DNA of 64,000 bases from Anopheles merus (GCF_017562075.2 NC_054082.1:46771793-46835792), one strand, 5' to 3'. Counted from the stretch's first letter, positions 34,701 to 48,679 are shown. The notes: a model not told the origin generated them from the letters alone. Program-made: numbers and translations.

Positions 34701-37700
34701 GTACCTAACGGCCCAGAAAACGAAAAGTGAAACGACAGAAATGGAAACCATTGTACAGATTCTTCTTGCGCCCGGTGTGCGTCGCACCGCATAAAGCGAC
34801 TGCCATCTCGACACAAAAAAGGGAAAATCGTACATTAAACATATTTCCGGTGGGATTGAGTTCACACGAGACACTGAAACTAGGACCGACGACGGTAGTA
34901 GCATTTGAACCGTGTCGAACTGCCGACCGTCATGGATGGTGGGTGTACTTTGGATGCGAAAAATAAGGTATAAAAATGCGCAACCACAAGAAGAGCGCCA
35001 GAAAAGTAAAAACACTCCCGAGCTGAGGAAACAATCATCATCTATCGATGCGAAAACAATGGTGCGATGTGTGATTGCGTGCGCCATGTGGACAAAAATG
35101 TGTACGCACCTGCTGGGAGGTGGAAATAGTTTTCTCTCCATTTTCATGTTCAATGCATTCCTTCCGATCCGAGGGAGGATGCTACCACGATGCTACCGCA
35201 CAGCCGGCGTTAGTTCTCTTGAATTCCTTCCCCGTCGTCACATTTTCCATTCTTTGGATTTAATTGCACTCCCCCAAGTGGGTGGAAAGCTTCCGCAAAG
35301 GAAAAGAGTGTGTGTATGCTCTCATTTTTGTAAGTTTCCATTCTATCGAACGGACGGACGGAGTCCTCGCAAAGCGGCCAGCGAGGAAAGCGTGTGCCAC
35401 AAACTCACCCCATACCAACTGCAACTTAACAATCGTTTTCGAAAAACCATTAAACTAAATCTGATTAGATGAAGCCAGTGGAGTTGCTATTGTTTACCAG
35501 TGGAGCTCTAACCTTCGTTTGGGAAAGGGTCCCCTGACGTAGTTTGTTCAAAACAGCGCACCGCTTGACTTCTGACCGGATTTGCGGAAAACAAACAGTC
35601 CCCGTAGGTCAACATTAGATATGAACAAGATACGCTTAACGTTGAACGGTTTTCTAACAGCCCCGTGGAGGTTTGGGACTCATAGTATTCACATCGTTTA
35701 CTACCGTCCATTGCCCCTCCCCCTCCCGACCTGGTTGATCCAAGGTCCGGGCGTTCGGTGATGAATGAAGTGCGTCCCTACCCATTGCAGCCGTTATTTT
35801 CCGCCAAACCGTTCCCGTGTCACTCTTTCCAACGCGACTAACCGTACATCGTCGTCATCGCTTGGCCGGGGCTCGTTGGCATCTTGATTAATTAAAAGCA
35901 TGTTGAACGATGTACGACGCCACCAGACACGCTGTACTAAACGCAACAAGACCCAGAAGAGCGTCATGACAACAGCATTGCGGGTAAGCTAACAGTTGCT
36001 ACTGTTATTTTCCCAGCAAACCACATTAACTGAACCTACCGAAGAGCAGGCATACCGCTACGAGGTAGTGGGTAAGCGGGTGAAGTGAGGGTAATTTTCA
36101 CTCGTATGTAGCCCACCGCTTCGGAACTATCTGACGTTCCCCGCACCGGAAGTAGCTAACGAAGGTGACATTAAAAATGCGTTTTTGCTCGCAGTTTGGG
36201 TTTTTTGTTTTTGTTGTCGCAAATTTTTATTACCCATACGAGGGAGCAATGCATTGGACAATGTTCTCCTAGCGGCACGGTATGACATCATGTCCGTGGG
36301 TATGGGGTAAACATTCCTAGATCACAATGTACGAGGGAAAGTATTCCGGGTTCGTCGCTTGCGCAAAATCTTTTGTATCGTGAAACGGTTTTACTGGCAT
36401 GGGCTGATAGCTTATAACTACGATTTACGAATTTAAAACGCAAATTTAGAGATCTTCAAAACACTCCTACCCGTGCATTGTTTTTTAAATAGTATTTGTA
36501 TCTTATGCAACGACTCTGGTTAGCTTAGTTCTGAATCAGCGTCACTTTCATTTCGCAACTCCGCCCATCGGAAAGGTCAAACCAATCCGCGCTATGTTAG
36601 AACAAGCGAAAAATTGCACCATTAGCGAATTTTCTTACATCGTGATCCGGAAATGGTAGGTTTTAGTGAAAACTAAAGGCACGTCGGTGACTAGTGCTAA
36701 ATTATATCCCATCTCATAGTGCCATGATTGATGGTGTCATATGATTCTCGAGACCCATCAGTCCACCCATCATTCCCATTCCCTACGGTTGGCTGGCGCT
36801 TCTTCTACCTTCCCCAAAACCACATCCCCTGCCGAACTGTTTAGTATCTTTGATCGAGCCCAACTGCGCATGAAGATGAAAGCGCACGCTCACGAAGATT
36901 GGCCGTTCGACTGGTTCGTTCGTTCATTCGTTCGTTCAATTTACCATTTTAACTTTCGCTGTCCGAAACCGGACCGTTCCGTCAGTGCACGCCGACCCCG
37001 GTAAAGGTTACGTGGTCGGTTCAGATTAACTAAAATAAAATGCAAACCATGTCCAACGAGCCGAGCGCGGAGCCACCGCTTGGCAACCTGGGGCAGCAGG
37101 AAGCAGGTGGACTGTCGGGGATAATTTTCACACTTTTCCACACGATCTGACCCACGATCGTTTGCGGCAAATTACTTTCAGCGTCTTGGGGTTGATTGTT
37201 GATTTTGAGCCGATTCGCGATTGGCCTCTTGCGATTGTTTTTCCTCCTTCGCCGGTGTCATCGTGAAATGTGAAATGAAATTGCATTGCAAGGGGGTTTG
37301 CAGTGAAGCAAAATAAAACAATGTGCCGCAGTGTGCAGTGCATTGTGCAGAGGGAACGCTGTGGGTGCAGAACCAGGCACACCGTAGCACGATGTATGGT
37401 TGCCTCCATCGTTGCCATAAACAATCCGATTGCACATCATCATCACAACGCCACCACGTACCGCTGGCTGATGGATGGCGAAATGGATGGCACTCATGAT
37501 CGTCTGCCTTTGGCTGTTCGCTTTGTTTGCACGGAGGTAATTTGATCGAAAATGGCTTTATTAGGCAAAAAAACAAACACGCTCACTTAATTGCATAAAC
37601 CAAACTGGGCCTGGTGTCCGTAGCTGTGTGTTTGATAGAAATTTAAAATCGGGCGGACATTACCAACTAGTGCAGGAATCTCTCAACACGAACCAGGGGT

Positions 37701-39400
37701 GCAGACAATTTCAATCATCGCTGTGTAAACGATTTGAAGTTGTTTGTAACATGGATGAAGCAGAATTGTATTTTTGTTTTTTTGAATATATAACGTAGAA
37801 CACGTAATCAAGAGTTTAGTAGCTAATTAATGATCAATAACAGTAGTTTAACTCATTAAAATGGCATTTAGTTGTAATCGAATACGAAATCGTTGTTTCT
37901 AAAGGAGACCTTTCTGAATATATGTAAGGGCAAATACAAGAGTTTGTTATACCATATATATCCCAAAGGTTGTTGCTTGTATTTCTTGCTCTAATATTCC
38001 AATTATTATAAAGCCCAACCACATGACATTCCAAATTTCTGACAAAACAAAACCACACCACACACAATTCATTCAACTCATCACTAAACTAGAGACACAC
38101 ACAAGTTAGCTTTTTCAAACAATGTAATTTCGCTCCATTTGCACTTCCGTTGCGCTTTCAAAGTCGAAACAATATTGTATGTATAATTTGCTAGCCATCT
38201 TGGTTGAGTGCGCGTGTTTCTTTTATGACGGACATGATTCACGGTGTGATCTTAAAAAAAAAAACAAACGCAAGACTCCATGTCGAATCCATAATGCGCC
38301 CAGGGGATGATATTACAGCGTCACCATCACTTCTAGAGCACGTCTCCTGCGATCGCTTTGATGAGCTTTTGCGGTCGTTCCAGTGAAAACACTTTGTTCT
38401 ACACACTACGACCTTACACCGGCGGGCAAAAAGTTCTCCGCAATTTAGGAGCTTATTGCGACGTTGAGGGTTTTGGTTGGTTCTCTCTACAAGACGCGCA
38501 AATCACAGTGCAAACGATGGGCTTAATTGATGTCAGTCACAAAATGACGGAACCCCACCGCCGATTCTGGCGGAACGGTTCTAGAGCTTCGGCAAAGTGA
38601 CGGCTGTAAATGCCATGGAAAATGAACGTTTGGTAGAGGAGGTGTAGGATGGTGGCCCATCGACCGAAAGCGCCAGAGCGGAAGAAAGCGGATGTGTCAG
38701 CGAACCGCGGCACGTCGCAGACGCAGGCCGGAAGCTTGTGTCGTAAATCGTTGGCCGGGTGGAGTTTCGCATCTGCAGGGCTGGTTCGGGCCTGAGAAAT
38801 TGAACAGCATTCGCGGCGAGTAAGATTCGATGGTAACAAAGACCGTGCGGCGGCCAAGTAAAACGGCGTGGTTGAAGGAACGTGGAGGAGCCAGGGGGAA
38901 GGGAGTTGCGCCATTCGGTTAGGAAGTATGGTTCACCAAATTTTGCTACATGCTTGGCACATGATCATTCATCGTCCATGAAGCACACGGCCACGGTGAG
39001 TAAATGGAAAATGAATGTTTGGCCACTGCTATACATCAGCGGGAGAAGAGCTCGGCGGGAGTGTAATGTGATGCCATAAAACCGCAAAACCGCAGGCACC
39101 GGTAGAGGATGGTCGGTTGGACCTGTTGGGATTATAGCGCTCGTAAGCGTAAGGCTGCATCAGAACTGCAATAATTGCATTTTCGGCCAAAGTGCAGCAT
39201 TTACATCGCGGAAAAATAGGTAGTTAGCTAATTTTCGTTATTTTCCAAGGTACACCATGAAAGACGAGAAATTTGGTGACAGCAATTTAAAATTATCTCC
39301 CTAGGTTTACAACAAATTAAAACAAAAATAATATTTTATAAAACGTTACTTTTAAGCTTAAAAAACATTTAGTTTGGTAGTCTGGTTTTCAAAACAACTA
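28790..39400. other. Gene-poor region, no recognised gene
   Basis: About 10.6 kb of unique-looking, AT-rich to mixed sequence. I found an (AC)n tract at 29343-29364. Many open frames occur on both strands (for example 29506-29961, 34626-35153, 34912-35472, 37178-37576), but none has a recognisable domain, splice structure or initiator context that I trust. It may be intergenic DNA or part of a very long intron. Confidence 0.4.
29343..29364. repeat. (AC)n microsatellite
   Basis: Eleven AC dinucleotides in a row in the gene-poor region. Confidence 0.9.
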
Positions 39401-39412
39401 TAGATCAATGAT

Positions 39413-39629
39413 TTTCAACTCGTACGACTTAACTACGACATGCCCGTCATGGGTTCAAGCCCCCAACTAGGCACGGTCAAATAGGCCATACGCAGGACTG
39501 ACTAGCCTGCTATGGGGGGGGGGGGGGTCTGTATTCCATAAGTCCCTGAAAGCCAATCCCACAATTGGGCACAGGCAGGCCAGGCCTTGACCGACAACGG
39601 TTGTTGAGCCAAAAGAAAGGAAGAAAAGG
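39413..39629 (+). mobile_element. tRNA-derived SINE, copy 2, 5'-truncated, 12-bp target duplication
   Basis: The same family as 28206-28418 in the opposite orientation. It has B-box-like GGTTCAAGCC at 39452-39461 and ends AAGAAAGGAAGAAAAGG. TAGATCAATGAT flanks it on both sides (39401-39412 and 39630-39641). The A-box region is missing, so the copy is truncated at its 5' end. A run of 14 G (about 39514-39527) interrupts it. Confidence 0.85.
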
Positions 39630-39641
39630 TAGATCAATGAT

Positions 39642-41594
39642 AATAGATTTAAAAGGACTTTTAAAATTAGATCCTTCAGTGTCATTCTTTGGGCAGATTT
39701 ACTAAAAATAAGTATGTTACTTTTTTCAATTTGTTACAGCCCGTCTCATTTAAACACGCTAACGGAAAGTCATTCATATCCGAAACTATAACATTAATAA
39801 TACATTTGGGAAAATGTTAGTATTTATCAGCGTTTTGTTGGTTTGATGAACTTTTAATTGATGAACATTTTAAACTAATTGTAAAATCCATTCGCGTAAA
39901 GTTGTTAACCAACTAACTATCGTCAACGTTAATAAATTTATCAATACATTAAAAAAGCAGTAAAAAACGTAAAAAGGATTTGATTACATACTTGTACAGT
40001 GATTTAATTGATGATACAGCTGCACTCATTAAGTATTACAAAATAATTTTAATTTATCTTAAGCATTCTTCTAAAGTATTTTCCCTATTTGAGAATTCGT
40101 CTTGTTCGTATTGTTTATACATTGTCAAGGATTAACAATATTTTTTATTTATTAAATAGTCAATATTAAATATATAAGTTTAAAACGTTCAACACATTTA
40201 ATGTCACGTTACACCTTCAGTATCTTTTGCTGTGCCTTTGTTATTTTCTCCCAAATGATGTAATTTATGCACTTAAATAGAGAAAAACAAATGCAATGAA
40301 ATAAAATATTGACACGTGCGCTAACTGAATCGGTTCTGCGAAGTTCTGCATCAATATCAGACACTGCCGAACCCCTTCCGACACACCTGTTTTCCTGAGC
40401 GGGAGGCCTAATTTCTGCCGTCACCATTCACGTCATCTGGCTGCAGGGTAGAGCCACTGTGCGACGATGCGTAACAAATGTACCATAGCAATATGCGTAG
40501 AATTGGTCCAATCGGTCACATGAAGGACTGCGGTAGGTGTGACGCTCCTCCATGAACGGTATCTACACCATTTTCGCACTACCGCGGCTTTAGTCACAAA
40601 ACGTGCGCAGTGTATGGCCCGACGGTGGTAGAATTTGGTGAGTGATTTCGGACCCGTCCCTAGAACGGTCAGCGTAGACGTGGACGTTCGACAGGGAGTT
40701 GGTCGTTTAGCGTGCACACACACTCACAAGAGAGTCACTGTGGGGTCAACGAGTGGAACGGTTTATGCCAGTCCAAACTGAGATATTGTACCATCTGGTC
40801 CAACCTGTCGGTTTCGAGGCCCTTCACCACCCACGCCAACCCTTGGGGCGGGTGAGCTTTTATAATTTTCATTTGTTTGCACCGTTAAGTGCAGGGAAGT
40901 GTAACGGGCCAGGGAAATGACCTGCCCAGGTTTTGTTTTTTACTCCCAACCAAATGAGCTACTGTGCGGCGGTGTAGACGTACAGCAAATAGCAAACACC
41001 AGCCGGAGGACCAGTTTGTGCGTAAATTCGTGGGTAAAATTTGCAACAATTGTCGGCGTATGGTAGCTACTGATCTTTCACCTTGATGTGAGGGTGTGAT
41101 AAAATGCAGGTGTATTGTTGAATCAGTTTGTTTGGTAGGGAGGTTTATATTTCAGCTGTTTATGTATTTTAAATAGTTTTAATCAATTCCTTGAATTGAT
41201 TACTTGCTTAATTCTTTGTAAATGCATCACGTGCATCACAAGGGTTAAATTGATATGCATTTATTAGTTTATTTCATTGTTCTGCATGTGCATAGAATTG
41301 AGTGTGTCTAATTAACCATGAAAGTTTCATGGATCTCAAAAGTTTAATGAATCTCTAAAGTACCATTCATTTCAAATGACACGTGAAACTCAAAATATTC
41401 ATGGACGAATCTCTAGGGAATCATGGATCTCAAGGGATTCATGAATCTTTATCTAAAGCTTGAGCTTCTTACGCTCATGAAACATGACACTTAATATTAA
41501 TCATAACTTCATGATAGACAATTTGTTACAGACCTAATTAATCATTCATTACAGTGAAAGAACCTTCGTAGCATCCACTTTTCAACATACGACA
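39642..41594. other. Gene-free spacer
   Basis: AT-rich sequence without a recognisable gene. The right part (41320-41480) carries the ATTCATGAATC-type degenerate repeat noted at 27350. Confidence 0.4.
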
Positions 41595-41596
41595 TA

Positions 41597-43263
41597 CAGT
41601 CAGTCCAAAAAGTATTCGTCTAGCTGAATATTTTGCAGAAAAACGCGAATTATGGCCGCAATAGGCATGGGGTGGTAAAAGTAATGATGAGGTTTGATAA
41701 AGGGACCATCAATACACACGTTTTGCTAAAAAATAAATATTTAAATAGTGCGATAGCAACCAAAATACATGAAAAACTAAAAAAAAAGTCGTTTAAGGGG
41801 CGCGCTAAAAGTATTCGTCCATCAGACCTTTGGCGTAATATGCGTATGAAAACAAAGGTTATGGAATCAAAAAATGTCCTGATCTTGTTTCTTATTGCAT
41901 TTATAACTATTGGTGACTACTTGCACAACGCAAGAACTCATTTGAACCTTAAAAAAGGCGTATTTTTGATCCACTCATCCTACAAGACTTGTTCCAATTA
42001 TTATCTGGTAGCAATATTGCATTTCCGGACTACGTGGCCAAGTTCAATTGAAAAAATGGCAACTGATACCATATTGAGAGTCTACTAAATCATTTTCATC
42101 AGTTTGGTTTCAGCTGGTTTGGTGTTTCGAGCAAATGACAATGCTCTGTATGTTCTCCAGCTCGACTGTTCTTGAAACATGTAATACATTTTTAAGTAAA
42201 ATTTTTCAGAACTGGGACTCAAAGTACTTAAAACCTGTATTAATATGTTTCCCCGTCTCGTCTCCTATCATTTTGAATCATTTTACTACCTCACCTTTCC
42301 TCACTGAGTCCTAGTATCATGACACCATGGTGCTACCGTTACTCGAGATTTTGATGTTGCATCTTAGTAGACTGTTTTCGCTATGGTAGACGTCGGCCGT
42401 ATGATCTGGCGATTGAAACATATTTTAATATGTTAGTAGAGCCTAATTTGGAATTAATTCCTGAATTATTTGATGCACCTGAACAGATTTGGCCACTTTA
42501 TGTGTATGGTATTATTCAAACAAAATATGTTTGTAATAACTCACTCATTCAAGCTATTACATGACCAGATACGATGAAATGCAGCATAACCCATCAACCA
42601 AATGTGACCTATCTCTTTTCCTGATCTTATTGGCCATCACAAAATGTACTGATTCCTTGGTAAAATTTGATTTTTTGAACATTAAACCACTGCTTTCGTT
42701 AGATTAACCGTCAAGGATGGCTGCTTACATGGCAGTTTGTCACATGGTAGTGTCAGAAAAATGGTCTAACTCTGATCAAATGAAGGAACGAGGCCTCCCA
42801 CACATTTTGTAACCTTCAAAAATGGGTAGGATAGGTTATGCATAAGTCAAAGATACGATTTTCGCCATCATGCTCCAATCATTTAACTCTCCCGCCTTTA
42901 GTGCCTCTCTGACCGCTAGAAGTGCAATTGAAACAACATAAATGCATTAATTTAGAAGGAAGTCACCAGTAGATTGATAATAATAAATTTAATTCACGTC
43001 TACGTAGTGTTTGTACAGCATAAATAATTAACAAGCTAGATGGACGAATACTTTTTGCGCGCCCCTTAAACGACTTTTTTTAGTTTTTTATGTATTTTGA
43101 TTGCTATTGCACTATTTAAATGTTTATTTTTTAGCAAAACGTGTGTATTGATGGTCCATTTATCAAACCTCATTATTACTTTTATCGCCTCATACGTATC
43201 GCGGCCATAGTTCGCGTTTTTCTGTAAAATATTCAGCTAGACGAATACTTTTTGGACTGACTG
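41597..43263. mobile_element. Tc1-like DNA transposon relic with ~225-bp TIRs (IR/DR type)
   Basis: A 1,667-bp element between TA dinucleotides (41595-41596 and 43264-43265). The left arm (41597-41823) begins CAGTCAGTCCAAAAAGTATT. The right arm (43039-43263) is its reverse complement with few mismatches. Each arm contains the direct repeat AAAGTATTCGTC twice, near the outer and inner ends, the IR/DR layout of Tc1-type transposase sites. The central 1.2 kb has no recognisable transposase. A 151-aa open frame at 41633-42088 runs through the left arm and is not transposase-like. Confidence 0.88.
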
Positions 43264-43501
43264 TAAGTGGTATAGACCTCCAAAGTACAGGTTTGAGTGT
43301 TCTTGGAGATCTTCATTTAGGAGCGCAGTGTTTTGTTTCGGAAACAGATAACGTTTGCTCTGATTAGACTAGGCTGTGGGAGCGATTGAAAGACGATGTA
43401 CACCGTTCTAAGAGTGAACTAAGACTAACTACATTTATTCAATTTTCAGTGTAACCACGGTTTCTGTAACCAATGGCTACTTGATTATAACTAAGATATT
43501 G

Positions 43502-43960
43502 CTATAAGCAATCCACCACAAGGCTATTAGACAACAATTGCAGTATCGAAAGAAAGTCGAGTTCCAAATGGCCGACGTTCCTGAGCGACTTGAGGTTCCA
43601 AAAAAAGCTTAAAATAAAGACCGTAGAACAAGTGGCTAGATTGGTGCGTACGCTTGGCCGAGAGGTCAAAGCAACCGGCCTGGGAAACATGAACAAACAT
43701 GTCAGGAAGCAGAAATCGCGTCCACTGGCTTCGCAACGGCAATCAATGACGCCAAAGCTGAGACGATACATCGGCGAGGAGGATATTTCAGGCGAATATT
43801 AGCGGAAGTTCGATATGACTACCAAGTCCGAGAGCTGGTCCAACATTACCCAGCTGCGTCCCATGAAATTTTTCTGGATAATCGGAAAATTCCAGATAAC
43901 TTACGACAGGCAGCTCGCAAGGTCGTAGGATTTATGTTTGCAAGTAAGCTTAAATAATTA
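43502..43960 (+). pseudogene. Unidentified decayed coding-like segment
   Basis: From about 43530 one frame reads 70-90 residues of charged, protein-like sequence (KKLKIKTVEQVARLVRTLGR) up to a stop at 43799-43801. Another frame then continues with RRILAEVRYDYQVRELVQHY and RKIPDNLRQAARKVVGF. The switch suggests one old coding region with a frameshift, perhaps from a mobile element. I do not recognise the family. Confidence 0.25.
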
Positions 43961-44022
43961 CTTTTCAAAGGATGTTTATGGAAAGAAATTATCTCATTTA
44001 GTATTTTTTTATACTTTGGCAG

Positions 44023-44206
44023 AACAACCTTTGTCGGTCAAGGCCTGTCTGCCTATACCACTAGTGGGTTTGACTTTCAGTGGACTTACTGATTACACAT
44101 AGCAGGATAGTCAATCCTACTGATTACACAGTCTATTCGAGGCTTGAACCCATGACGGACATGTGATGAAGTCGAGTGAGTTGACGGCTGTATCACCAGA
44201 CCTTCC
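44023..44206 (-). mobile_element. tRNA-derived SINE, copy 3
   Basis: The same family as the SINEs at 28206 and 39413, reading on minus. It has B-box-like GGTTCAAGCC (44141-44150) and the conserved word TGACCGACAAAGG near its 3' end. It has internal deletions relative to copy 1. No clear target duplication remains, so it is probably older. Confidence 0.75.
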
Positions 44207-44209
44207 CCT

Positions 44210-45773
44210 ACAGCCAGCAGAAAAAATACTTTAAGATTGCACAAACGCTTTACCACAAAAAACCCTATTTCTATTCTGCCCGAAATGATATAAAAACCTA
44301 GTTTAAATATATTTTAGATTTTAGACATTCAATCATTTGTGTGTCAGCAGAGGATGAAATATCGTTTGAATTATCCATGAGTAAATTTAACGTAAACCTG
44401 ATTACATCAAGATGACAAACGTATAATGTTGTTATGGGATGTGTAGCAACTTCCTCGAACTCGAACAACTCAATTCCAATCGTTTATCGTGTGTAAAATG
44501 ATACAAACGGATGGAACACTAATCCATCCACCATGTGACCTTTACCGGCGATCTAGTGTGAAATGGAATAAAAGTGAACTCGGTATAATAGCACTGCCCT
44601 ACCATTCTTGGGCTGGATTGCTATCTCATTCCCTGGCCCATTCCCACCCTTTGGGTCACAATGCAGAGATCGGCAAGTACGGGAATGGTTTGGGATTGCC
44701 CCTAACCATGCACCGGGCAGTGAAGGTCAATTAGCTCGGATGACAACATAAGCGCCGGAAATTGATCGCACCCCGTACGCACGCATAATAAGTGTAGTGC
44801 CTCGCAGATGCCAGTTCTCACGAGCAGCGTGTACCGTTTGTCCCGCACACACAGATTTGGTGATTTGGAAAAATGCAAACCATACGAGTGGCCACCGGCA
44901 TGTGATCGCCACAGCGGAAAGGCTATGGAAAAACTTGCCAACAAACAATTGCAAACGGTATGCAGGCCTCGTTTCAGCGGTGCACCACTCGTGCTGCAAA
45001 GGGAAGCTGGGTAGAAAAAAAAAACAGATCGACCAATTGAACAACAACAATTGAAATTCCGATCCCATGCGGGGCAGCTTTTAAATATGACTGCAAGGAA
45101 AAGCGGCTGTTGAGGTGTGGCTATAGAATTATGTTCTGAACTTTTCGTTGCGTTTTTGCATGATGTTTTCCCCCGAGATTTCCGTTTAAAGTCGAGTGAA
45201 AGGAAGGCTGTTTTACCATCTGGTCGAGGAAAACATTACACGCGGAAACACACTAAATCGCACAACCGTGTGAGAATCGGTCCAGTGTTCTGGGCGCGTT
45301 TCCGGTATTCTGGCATTCGGATATTCCCTGCTTCGTGTTTTCTTCGCGTTCGTGCCACTTGTATTGCGGAGCGATCGAAAATTAGTGCAACTTTAGGCGA
45401 GCCAAAAGTAAAACAAAACAAAAACAAGAACAAAATAAGAAGAGCATGATTTACCGCGGCAGCATAACGGATTTAAGAAGTGAAAGAAGCAAAAAAAATA
45501 CCCCGCGATCGACGGCAGAACAATCTCGGCAACGATCGGTGAAAGGTATTAATTGAAAAGCAACTGTACTTGCCTCCTAGCGGGGCAGATGCTACGGATA
45601 AAATATTAAATCAATAAGCTTCGTTCTGGTCCCGCGTGGTGATTCGAGACGCTCAGAGGGAGAATCTGCTCCGAAGATGCTAAAAGTTGTCCGGATCGAG
45701 ATGAACGTGATCGTTCTTCAATGATCGACAGCGTTTGGGCGGGGTGAATTATCTACCATGCGCAGAAAGTGTG

Positions 45774-45871
<98 letters not shown>

Positions 45872-46315
45872 AGTGGTTTGTGATCCCGTAAGAACACACT
45901 TTGCTAGATGATCTGACAGAAATCGGTGAGATCTGGAGTGGGACCATTAATCATAACCCTTTTTGCTTTGCGCGTTTCGCTCGCCCCTCTGTGATCGTTA
46001 ATTAAAGCATAACGAAAAGATTGTCCAGGGCACTCTGGTCGGATCGTTTAGAACGAAATTTGAGGCAGTTTGGGAAGCTATCGTATTTGTTTTGGGGCCG
46101 AGTCTGTGAAGTCTGGCCGAATGGTTGACTAAAAAGTGGGTGCAGGTTATAGTATTATTTTAAAAAATACTGAAATTGATTTTTTGACTTTATTTTAAGC
46201 ATTAATTAGAACGATATAAATATTTGGCAATTATGAGATAAAATGCCTGAAAGAATAAAAAGTTGTGCGATTCAACAAAACTTTCATCAAATTATAAAAA
46301 TATCTTCTCATCTAC
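44210..46315. other. Gene-free spacer with (GT)n tract
   Basis: No supported gene. It holds the 92-bp (GT)n tract at 45777-45868. Open frames around 44489-45449 on both strands have no domains. Confidence 0.4.
45777..45868. repeat. (GT)n microsatellite, ~45 repeats
   Basis: An uninterrupted GT dinucleotide tract of about 92 bp in the gene-poor region. Confidence 0.97.
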
Positions 46316-47034
46316 CGTTTTGACTCAAGCTACGGACAGCTTCAAAATCCGGACATTCGGCACGTTTTATTCAATATATCTATACCTAGTCCCTAGACTT
46401 GCTGCTTTTTAATTTTACCATGTTTGATGTTTGCCATGATGTACTAGAATAAATCAAGAATGTATCTGACCTCCAGTAGGCCCTGATACCACCAGAGGCG
46501 TTCTTAGCAGTTTTGCTTCAAAACGACGCTAGTGTTCGATAATTCCTATAAATTTCGGCCACGTGCATTGAAATTCATTGGAATTCATTGTGGAAGTAGT
46601 TATCAACGTTATCAAACAACAGTGTTTTATCAAATTGTGCTCTGAATTTAATTAAAACATGTATTCAACTCTGTCAGAAATTCGAAACAAGACTTTGTAT
46701 CCTGTTTTAAATTCCGGACAGCCGAAGTGAGTTGGGATTAATTGCATGAAAATTATTTTTTTAGACAATCATAATAACAAGATAACAATGATATTTTAAT
46801 ATGTATGTGACAAATTTATTGATGGCCGTACGGGAAAGACCTGCAATTCGCGTAGCAGTTCCCCACACGCCGATGTTTTTAAGACCGTCATTCTATCGCT
46901 CTAAAAGGACTCCTTCACTCCGAATTGGGTGTTCGAAACTCAAAAGATATTATAAACTAAAAATGTGCAGTGTGAGTGTGTATTTGAAGATTAAAGACGC
47001 AATTTTGAGGCTGTCCGGAATTCGAGTCAAAACG
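46316..47034. mobile_element. Candidate non-autonomous TIR element, ~719 bp
   Basis: The left end CGTTTTGACTCAAGCTACGG is mirrored at the right end (reverse complement CGTTTTGACTCGAATTCCGG) with about 16 of 20 matches, continuing into ACAG. The inside is AT-rich and holds no transposase; the open frame 46801-47046 has no domain. No target duplication is clear, so the assignment is tentative. Confidence 0.5.
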
Positions 47035-48679
47035 TCCGTAAATTAAAACATGAAGAAACTGTTTGGAATACAAATCAAACAAAATTGATGCAATTCTATG
47101 ACTTTTTGCAATGTTTCGCGTAAAATTATTGGCAATTATTTTTTCTCAGATGTAGACGGTTTGCCTTAGTAAAGTGAGCTTTATAGAGGTTTAACCGATT
47201 AAAATTAAATTACTAAGAAAAAAATAAGTGCCAAAAATATCTTAAATGTCTTCGTGACTTTCTTGCAAGTAAGTCATTCATTTTCAAGGCCATACCAAGG
47301 AGTTTCAATTTTTGTACGACGAATTTTCTATACATACACCTGTTGTTTTCAAACGTCTTTTTGATTCAAGCAAGCCAGTTTGTTTTTTAAGTCTTCGGTT
47401 AAATACCACTATGGAACAAAGTAAAATATTTCAAAAAAATCCAATGCAAAGTTTTCTAACAACGGCAGCCAGTTAAATTTACCAAAATTCTCAAGAACCA
47501 CTATTTACGTTAATTATATATTTTTAATAGAGAGTTCGTATAAAAATACAAAAAAATTAAATTTATACAAGTAAATGATCTCGAACTGTAGGTTGATAGG
47601 ACCTATGATAGGTCGGTGAAAAAAACACATTTTTTTCTCAATCGTTTAAACCCCACTCACAATCAGCGAAAAATGGTTACGATAAAAAGCAATGCTTCTG
47701 TGTAGGAGGAATATGTTTATAATCCATATCGCCACCCCTCTTTTCGCATGATCACAATCACGTTGTTCCGTGCCGTTAGTTCCGCAAACAAATCGTCACT
47801 GTTCAACACCCAACGGTGCCACCGATGCCGCGCGGAGCTGGCACCGCACCAACTGACCAGTGGGATGGAAACGTCCACCGGCGACCGAAGGAAAATTTGC
47901 TATTTGCACACCACTAGCGAATGCAACTGGGGAGCTACATACATGCCGGCACGCGTATCGGAAAGGCGAGGTGGGTGTGTGTGCGCCGATCGTTGAGCTG
48001 CTTGCGCTCTAATTCGTCCGTTCTGCGACTTCCATCGGACGTATGGTTTATCTGGCCGCGTGCGGATACTCATAAATCATGGACCGTTCATGGAAGACAA
48101 CCAGTGGAACCGTACCGTTTCGCGAACTTCGCAAATGGTGGAGGGGGAGGAAGGTGTAACTTTTCCTGGGTGGAACAATGCGCACCACATACTTGCTCTC
48201 GATAGTTGCCGGACTGGAGAGAACGGGAGAGAGGCGAGCGATAACTGTCCACATTAGGGGTACGGAAGCATTTCGGATGAGACGATACTTGTGGGACGAC
48301 GACAAATTGGTACCGAGACTCGAATAAAATAATCGAATCAAAAACAAATGCCAACTGCATTACCAACAAGGAACTTCGATTCCGGAGCAAAGGCTTTGAA
48401 TGGCATTTGGGAGCAAAGCGCCGGTGATTGTGTATTTTTGGCAATAAATCTGTCCACCTGTCAGCGAAAACATGTGCTCGCGCCATTCCTGCAAACAAAC
48501 CACCCACAATGATTAATGCAACGCCTTTTGTCAAGGTTTTTCAGTTCGCCATCCGCCAACCAACACTGGCGCGGAACTGCTCAATCACTAGGCCATAGGA
48601 AAATAAACAAAAACAACTTTTGATCGCTGGATCTACACCAGCAAACGTAGCCGACCTATACCGAAATCGTTGGCCAATG

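Noticed and set aside
34626..35472. Overlapping frames of 175-186 aa on opposite strands
   Set aside because: No domain, no splice support, and both strands are open over the same bases.
41633..42088. 151-aa frame in the Tc1-like element
   Set aside because: It translates the terminal repeat and AT-rich centre; no DDE or helix-turn-helix motif is visible.
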